A DNA stretch of 64,000 nucleotides from Cheilinus undulatus (taxonomy: Eukaryota > Chordata > Actinopteri > Labriformes > Labridae), in assembly GCF_018320785.1 (NCBI RefSeq), contig NC_054875.1, positions 2,733,001-2,797,000 on the forward strand. Reading direction: 5' to 3'. The notes below the pieces were generated by a model. That model had not been told where the DNA came from. It saw only the letters and a program-made list of their open reading frames with translations, and did not search any database. The position numbers were made by a program, and so were the translations under genes. Shown piece by piece: positions 57,424 through 64,000 of the stretch. How positions within the stretch are numbered: position 1 is the stretch's first letter; every line of letters starts with the position of its first letter.

Positions 57424-60400
57424 TCTAATACCAGACCCTCCTCCATCTAATACCAGACCCTCCTCCATCCAATACCAGACCCTCCTCCATCTCATACCAG
57501 ACCCTCCTCCATCTAATACCAGACCCTCCTCCATCTAATACCAGACCCTCCTCCATCTAATACCAGACCCTCCTCCATCCAATACCAGACCCTCCTCCAT
57601 CCAATACCAGACCCTCCTCCATCTAATACCAGACCCTCCTCAATCCAATACCAGACCCTCCTCCATCTAATACCAGACCCTCCTCCATCTAATACCAGAC
57701 CCTCCTCCATCTAATACCAGACCCTCCTCCATCTAATACCAGACCCTCCTCCATCCAATACCAGACCCTCCTCCATCCAATACCAGACCCTCCTCCATCT
57801 AATACCAGACCCTCCTCAATCCAATACCAGACCCTCCTCCATCCAATACCAGACCCTCCTCCATCCAATACCAGACCCTCCTCCATCTAATACCAGACCC
57901 TCCTCAATCCAATACCAGACCCTCCTCCATCCAATACCAGACCCTCCTCCATCTAATACCAGGCCCTCCTCAATCCAATACCAGACCCTCCTCCATCTAA
58001 TACCAGGCCCTCCTCAATCCAATACCAGACCCTCCTCCATCTCATACCAGACCCTCCTCCATCCAATACCAGACCCTCCTCCATCTAATACCAGACCCTC
58101 CTCAATCCAATACCAGACCCTCCTCCATCCAATACCAGACCCTCCTCCATCTAATACCAGGCCCTCCTCCATCCAATACCAGACCCTCCTCCATCTCATA
58201 CCAGACCCTCCTCCATCCAATACCAGACCCTCCTCCATCTAATACCAGACCCTCCTCAATCCAATACCAGACCCTCCTCCATCTCATACCAGACCCTCCT
58301 CCATCCAATACCAGACCCTCCTCCATCCAATACCAGACCCTCCTCCATCTAATACCAGACCCTCCTCAATCCAATACCAGACCCTCCTCCATCTAATACC
58401 AGCCCCTCCTCCATCTAATACCAGACCCTCCTCCATCTAATACCAGACCCTCCTCCATCCAATACCAGACCCTCCTCCATCCAATACCAGACCCTCCTCC
58501 ATCTAATACCAGACCCTCCTCCATCTAATACCAGACCCTCCTCCATCCAATACCAGACCCTCCTCCATCTAATACCAGACCCTCCTCAATCCAATACCAG
58601 ACCCTCCTCCATCTCATACCAGACCCTCCTCCATCCAATACCAGACCCTCCTCCATCCAATACCAGACCCTCCTCCATCCAATACCAGACCCTCCTCCAT
58701 CTCATACCAGACCCTCCTCAATCCAATACCAGACCCTCCTCCATCTAATACCAGCCCCTCCTCCATCTAATACCAGACCCTCCTCCATCTAATACCAGAC
58801 CCTCCTCCATCTCATACCAGACCCTCCTCCATCCAATACCAGACCCTCCTCCATCCAATACCAGACCCTCCTCCATCTAATACCAGACCCTCCTCCATCC
58901 AATACCAGACCCTCCTCCATCCAATACCAGACCCTCCTCCATCTAATACCAGACCCTCCTCAATCCAATACCAGACCCTCCTCCATCTCATACCAGACCC
59001 TCCTCCATCCAATACCAGACCCTCCTCCATCTAATACCAGACCCTCCTCAATCCAATACCAGACCCTCCTCCATCCAATACCAGACCCTCCTCCATCTAA
59101 TACCAGGCCCTCCTCAATCCAATACCAGACCCTCCTCCATCTCATACCAGACCCTCCTCCATCCAATACCAGACCCTCCTCCATCTAATACCAGACCCTC
59201 CTCCATCCAATACCAGACCCTCCTCCATCTCATACCAGACCCTCCTCCATCCAATACCAGACCCTCCTCCATCCAATACCAGACCCTCCTCCATCTAATA
59301 CCAGACCCTCCTCAATCCAATACCAGACCCTCCTCCATCTAATACCAGCCCCTCCTCCATCTAATACCAGACCCTCCTCCATCTAATACCAGACCCTCCT
59401 CCATCTAATACCAGACCCTCCTCCATCCAATACCAGACCCTCCTCCATCCAATACCAGACCCTCCTCCATCTAATACCAGACCCTCCTCAATCCAATACC
59501 AGACCCTCCTCCATCTCATACCAGACCCTCCTCCATCCAATACCAGACCCTCCTCCATCCAATACCAGACCCTCCTCCATCCAATACCAGACCCTCCTCC
59601 ATCTAATACCAGACCCTCCTCAATCCAATACCAGACCCTCCTCCATCTAATACCAGCCCCTCCTCCATCTAATACCAGACCCTCCTCCATCTAATACCAG
59701 ACCCTCCTCCATCTCATACCAGACCCTCCTCCATCTAATACCAGACCCTCCTCCATCTCATACCAGACCCTCCTCCATCCAATACCAGACCCTCCTCCAT
59801 CTAATACCAGGCCCTCCTCAATCCAATACCAGACCCTCCTCCATCTCATACCAGACCCTCCTCCATCCAATACCAGACCCTCCTCCATCTAATACCAGAC
59901 CCTCCTCAATCCAATACCAGACCCTCCTCCATCCAATACCAGACCCTCCTCCATCCAATACCAGACCCTCCTCCATCCAATACCAGACCCTCCTCCATCT
60001 AATACCAGACCCTCCTCCATCCAATACCAGACCCTCCTCCATCTCATACCAGACCCTCCTCAATCCAATACCAGGCCCTCCTCAATCCAGTACCAGACCC
60101 TCCTCCATCTCATACCAGACCCTCCTCCATCCAATACCAGACCCTCCTCCATCTAATACCAGACCCTCCTCAATCCAATACCAGACCCTCCTCCATCTCA
60201 TACCAGACCCTCCTCCATCCAATACCAGACCCTCCTCCATCCAATACCAGACCCTCCTCCATCTAATACCAGACCCTCCTCCATCTAATACCAGACCCTC
60301 CTCCATCCAATACCAGACCCTCCTCCATCCAATACCAGACCCTCCTCCATCTAATACCAGACCCTCCTCAATCCAATACCAGACCCTCCTCCATCTCATA

Positions 60401-62527
60401 CCAGACCCTCCTCCATCCAATACCAGACCCTCCTCCATCCAATACCAGACCCTCCTCCATCCAATACCAGACCCTCCTCCATCTCATACCAGACCCTCCT
60501 CCATCCAATACCAGATCCTCCTCCATCTCATACCAGACCCTCCTCAATCCAATACCAGACCCTCCTCCATCTCATACCAGACCCTCCTCCATCCAATACC
60601 AGACCCTCCTCCATCCAATACCAGACCCTCCTCCATCTAATACCAGACCCTCCTCAATCCAATACCAGACCCTCCTCCATCTAATACCAGACCCTCCTCC
60701 ATCTAATACCAGACCCTCCTCCATCTAATACCAGACCCTCCTCCATCTAATACCAGACCCTCCTCAATCCAATACCAGACCCTCCTCCATCTCATACCAG
60801 ACCCTCCTCCATCCAATACCAGACCCTCCTCCATCCAATACCAGACCCTCCTCCATCTAATACCAGACCCTCCTCAATCCAATACCAGACCCTCCTCCAT
60901 CTAATACCAGACCCTCCTCCATCTAATACCAGACCCTCCTCCATCCAATACCAGACCCTCCTCCATCTAATACCAGACCCTCCTCCATCTCATACCAGAC
61001 CCTCCTCCATCTAATACCAGACCCTCCTCAATCCAATACCAGACCCTCCTCCATCTCATACCAGACCCTCCTCCATCTAATACCAGACCCTCCTCCATCT
61101 AATACCAGACCCTCCTCCATCTAATACCAGACCCTCCTCCATCCAATACCAGACCCTCCTCCATCCAATACCAGACCCTCCTCCATCTAATACCAGACCC
61201 TCCTCAATCCAATACCAGACCCTCCTCCATCCAATACCAGACCCTCCTCCATCTAATACCAGACCCTCCTCCATCCAATACCAGACCCTCCTCCATCTCA
61301 TACCAGACCCTCCTCCATCCAATACCAGACCCTCCTCCATCTAATACCAGACCCTCCTCAATCCAATACCAGACCCTCCTCCATCTCATACCAGACCCTC
61401 CTCCATCCAATACCAGACCCTCCTCCATCTAATACCAGACCCTCCTCCATCCAATACCAGACCCTCCTCCATCCAATACCAGACCCTCCTCCATCTAATA
61501 CCAGGCCCTCCTCAATCCAGTACCAGACCCTCCTCCATCTCATACCAGACCCTCCTCCATCCAATACCAGACCCTCCTCCATCTAATACCAGACCCTCCT
61601 CAATCCAATACCAGACCCTCCTCCATCTCATACCAGACCCTCCTCCATCCAATACCAGACCCTCCTCCATCCAATACCAGACCCTCCTCCATCTAATACC
61701 AGACCCTCCTCAATCCAATACCAGACCCTCCTCCATCTAATACCAGACCCTCCTCCATCTAATACCAGACCCTCCTCCATCTAATACCAGACCCTCCTCC
61801 ATCTAATACCAGACCCTCCTCCATCCAATACCAGACCCTCCTCCATCTAATACCAGGCCCTCCTCAATCCAATACCAGACCCTCCTCCATCTCATACCAG
61901 ACCCTCCTCCATCCAATACCAGACCCTCCTCCATCTAATACCAGACCCTCCTCAATCCAATACCAGACCCTCCTCCATCCAATACCAGACCCTCCTCCAT
62001 CTAATACCAGGCCCTCCTCAATCCAATACCAGACCCTCCTCCATCTCATACCAGACCCTCCTCCATCCAATACCAGACCCTCCTCCATCTAATACCAGAC
62101 CCTCCTCAATCCAATACCAGACCCTCCTCCATCTAATACCAGACCCTCCTCAATCCAATACCAGACCCTCCTCCATCTAATACCAGACCCTCCTCAATCC
62201 AATACCAGACCCTCCTCCATCTCATACCAGACCCTCCTCCATCTAATACCAGACCCTCCTCCATCCAATACCAGACCCTCCTCCATCTAATACCAGACCC
62301 TCCTCAATCCAATACCAGACCCTCCTCCATCTAATACCAGACCCTCCTCCATCCAATACCAGACCCTCCTCCATCTAATACCAGACCCTCCTCAATCCAA
62401 TACCAGACCCTCCTTCATCTAATACCAGACCCTCCTCCATCCAATACCAGACCCTCCTCCATCTAATACCAGACCCTCCTCCATCTCATACCAGACCCTC
62501 CTCCATCTAATACCAGACCCTCCTCCA
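57424..62527. repeat. 22-bp minisatellite, long array (~232 units)
   Basis: Same unit and variants as the array at 50262-51452 but over four times longer. The CTCAATCC-CTCATAC combination recurs at spacings that are multiples of 22 bp, including 154 bp (seven units), so blocks of units have been duplicated. The last roughly 150 bp before both arrays end (…CCTTCATCTAATACC… to CCATGAATC) carry the same variant order, so the right edges are shared while the interiors differ. Confidence 0.97.
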
Positions 62528-63070
62528 TGAATCTAAAATCAAATCTAGTGAACTAAATATTTAGGAGCATCTCTTCTGAGGTAACGAGGCCAGGGAACTA
62601 CAGAGGTCCATTTCATAGAGCAGGTTTAGTTCAACATAAACTAAAACACATTTTCAGCTCAGTAGACCTACCATCCATGATCCTGTGTGATTAAAAGGCC
62701 TTTAATAATAAATCTATGTTCACTTTTATGTTTAAATTCAGCAGTAATTTTTAGACATGTTTAAGAGAAAATCAAAAACTTTGATCTCATCATTTGATGA
62801 GATTGAGGACATGAATGTATGAAATTTTAGAACTTGAATATTTTAACATTGATGACTTCAAACAATAAATATTTTTTTCTATCTGTGGCTCTTAAACTTT
62901 TCTCAGGCTAATAAAAAAGTGAATACTTGATGTTTGTCTGCATGACAATGTCACAGTTTAGAGGATAAAGAACGTGGATCTGTTGTTGTCACCTGGTGAA
63001 TCGGTCTATCTGGGCTCCATTAGTGATGCCTTAGTCACTGAAACTCAGAGTTTCTCATCAATGTTAGATC

Positions 63071-63696
63071 AGTGTTACTCAACCCTGCTCAACCAAAAAA
63101 ACTGTTGAAAAATACATTTGTAAGAGTCACAATCTAGGCCTAAGCGGTGAAAAATGGCAATTAAAATAAGTTAAAGGTGGCAAAAGTGGTCAAAAAGCAG
63201 CAAACACTGGGAGAAGTGGAAAAAAACGCAGAATGTGACAAAAATGGGTGGGAAGTGACCAAAAAGATAAGTTAAAGGTGGCGAAAAAAGGTGGGATAAT
63301 GGGCAAAAAGTGGCAAAAGGCAACTTAAATGGGCAAGAAGTTGCAAAAATAGGCAAAAAGAAAGAGCAGAAAGTGGCAAAAAATTGCTGAGGGTGGCAAA
63401 AAAATTAGTTACAGGTGGCAAAAATGGTCCAAAAGTGGCAAAACCGTGGCAAAAAATGAGTGAAAAGAGACTAAAATGTGCAAAATGCATCAAAGAGTGG
63501 CAAAAAAGAAAATAAGTGGCATTTAATTGCAAAATGCAGCTTAAATGGGCAAAAAGTGGCAAAAAAAAAGTTGAAAAAGGGGCATAATATTGCAAAAAGC
63601 AGGATGAAAGTGTCAAAAAGAAGTGGCAAAAATGGGAATAATGTTTCAAATTGAGGATAAAAGAGCCACAAATCATCACAGAAGAGCCATCACTGG
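63071..63696. mobile_element. A-rich hAT-like element with 8-bp TSD
   Basis: GTTAGATC is repeated exactly at 63063-63070 and 63697-63704. The ends are (C)AGTGTTACTCAACC and CCATCACTGG, with a GAGTCAC/GAGCCAC motif near each end. The body is irregular AAGTGGCAAAA/AATGGGCAAAAAG repeats, matching the copy at 21500-22110. It lies inside the 855-bp stretch missing from duplication copy 1, so it inserted after, or was lost before, the copies separated. The superfamily is inferred from TSD length and end style. Confidence 0.75.
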
Positions 63697-64000
63697 GTTA
63701 GATCAACTCAGAGCTCAGGATTAGACTCAGAGTCTGTTGAACCTCCTTCGTGAAACAGTTACCTGGGCACACCTACATGTGAAATAAAACTACCCAAACA
63801 GCCTCTATAAGCATCTTAAAGGAACCGTGCCATCCACCAAAATGTCTTTTCAATAGAACCATCCTCATCCTCATCCTCTTCCTCTCCCTTGATGACCTCT
63901 ACAGCTGACTAGTCCTCTTCTTCCTCTGTGTCTGTTCTGCTTCATCTTCATGTCTAACGCCTGCATCAGCCACTTTAGGCCTCTCCTACACTCTCAGATG

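Larger units (their letters stand above)
56827..64000. repeat. Segmental duplication, copy 2 (continues past window)
   Basis: This corresponds to 49673-52080 at an offset of about 7.15 kb at its left end. Differences are a 50-60 bp different segment near 56946-57010, a single instead of doubled 103-bp unit, a much longer 22-bp array, and an 855-bp insertion (63038-63892) that includes the element at 63071-63696. Since the copy is still matching at 64000, the sequence equivalent to the intact TRIM leader should start about 0.5 kb beyond the window. Confidence 0.95.

Noticed and set aside
50152-62088. Many minus-strand frames EEGLVLDGGGSG...
   Set aside because: Shadows of the 22-bp arrays; three units make a 66-bp cycle and frames end wherever a CTAATAC-type unit puts a stop in phase.
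50262-62527. CRISPR-like appearance of short regular repeats
   Set aside because: Units are directly adjacent with no unique spacers, and the genome is animal.

Overview
The window looks like nuclear DNA from a ray-finned (teleost, probably percomorph) fish. The evidence is a split gene for a TNF-receptor-superfamily protein with vertebrate-type introns, an intronless RING/B-box/PRY-SPRY TRIM gene of the kind greatly expanded in teleosts, and many fish-type repeats: hAT and Tc1 relics, retroposon tails and long minisatellites. Only two host protein genes are well supported. All exon models were built by eye from open frames and splice signals.

Layout. 1-4289 is non-coding apart from a decayed hAT transposase piece (3900-4275, minus). 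4290-20217 is a 15.9 kb unit bounded by two ~2 kb inverted arms. Each arm carries the same three-exon small gene model (103 aa), transcribed inward, and the interior holds smaller nested transposons. 20218-29600 is gene-poor and holds an A-rich element, a 14-bp minisatellite, a LINE 3' end and a hAT element (24076-25825) that contains a 42-bp minisatellite with a 7-unit higher-order period.

30199-40686 is a complete eight-exon model for a 259-aa type I membrane receptor resembling TNFRSF14 (HVEM). Its introns hold several repeats, including a 2.5 kb inverted-repeat element. 42954-44879 is a hAT copy with a perfect 8-bp target duplication, overgrown by a Glu-rich-coding minisatellite and microsatellites. 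45470-46626 is a foldback element and 47360-47901 is a Tc1-type miniature element.

49395-64000 is a TRIM neighbourhood: a truncated 5' relic of a TRIM gene, a block with a 22-bp minisatellite (about 1.2 kb), the intact 482-aa TRIM gene (52572-54020), then a near-identical copy of the block with its minisatellite grown to about 5.1 kb. The second block continues past the window edge, so another TRIM copy is predicted there. Forward CTCF-like motifs lie left of the TRIM gene and reverse ones right of it.

The receptor and the TRIM E3 ligase are both immune-type genes, but nothing in the sequence shows that they work together. No rRNA, tRNA, CRISPR array, bacterial gene or clear viral fossil was recognised.
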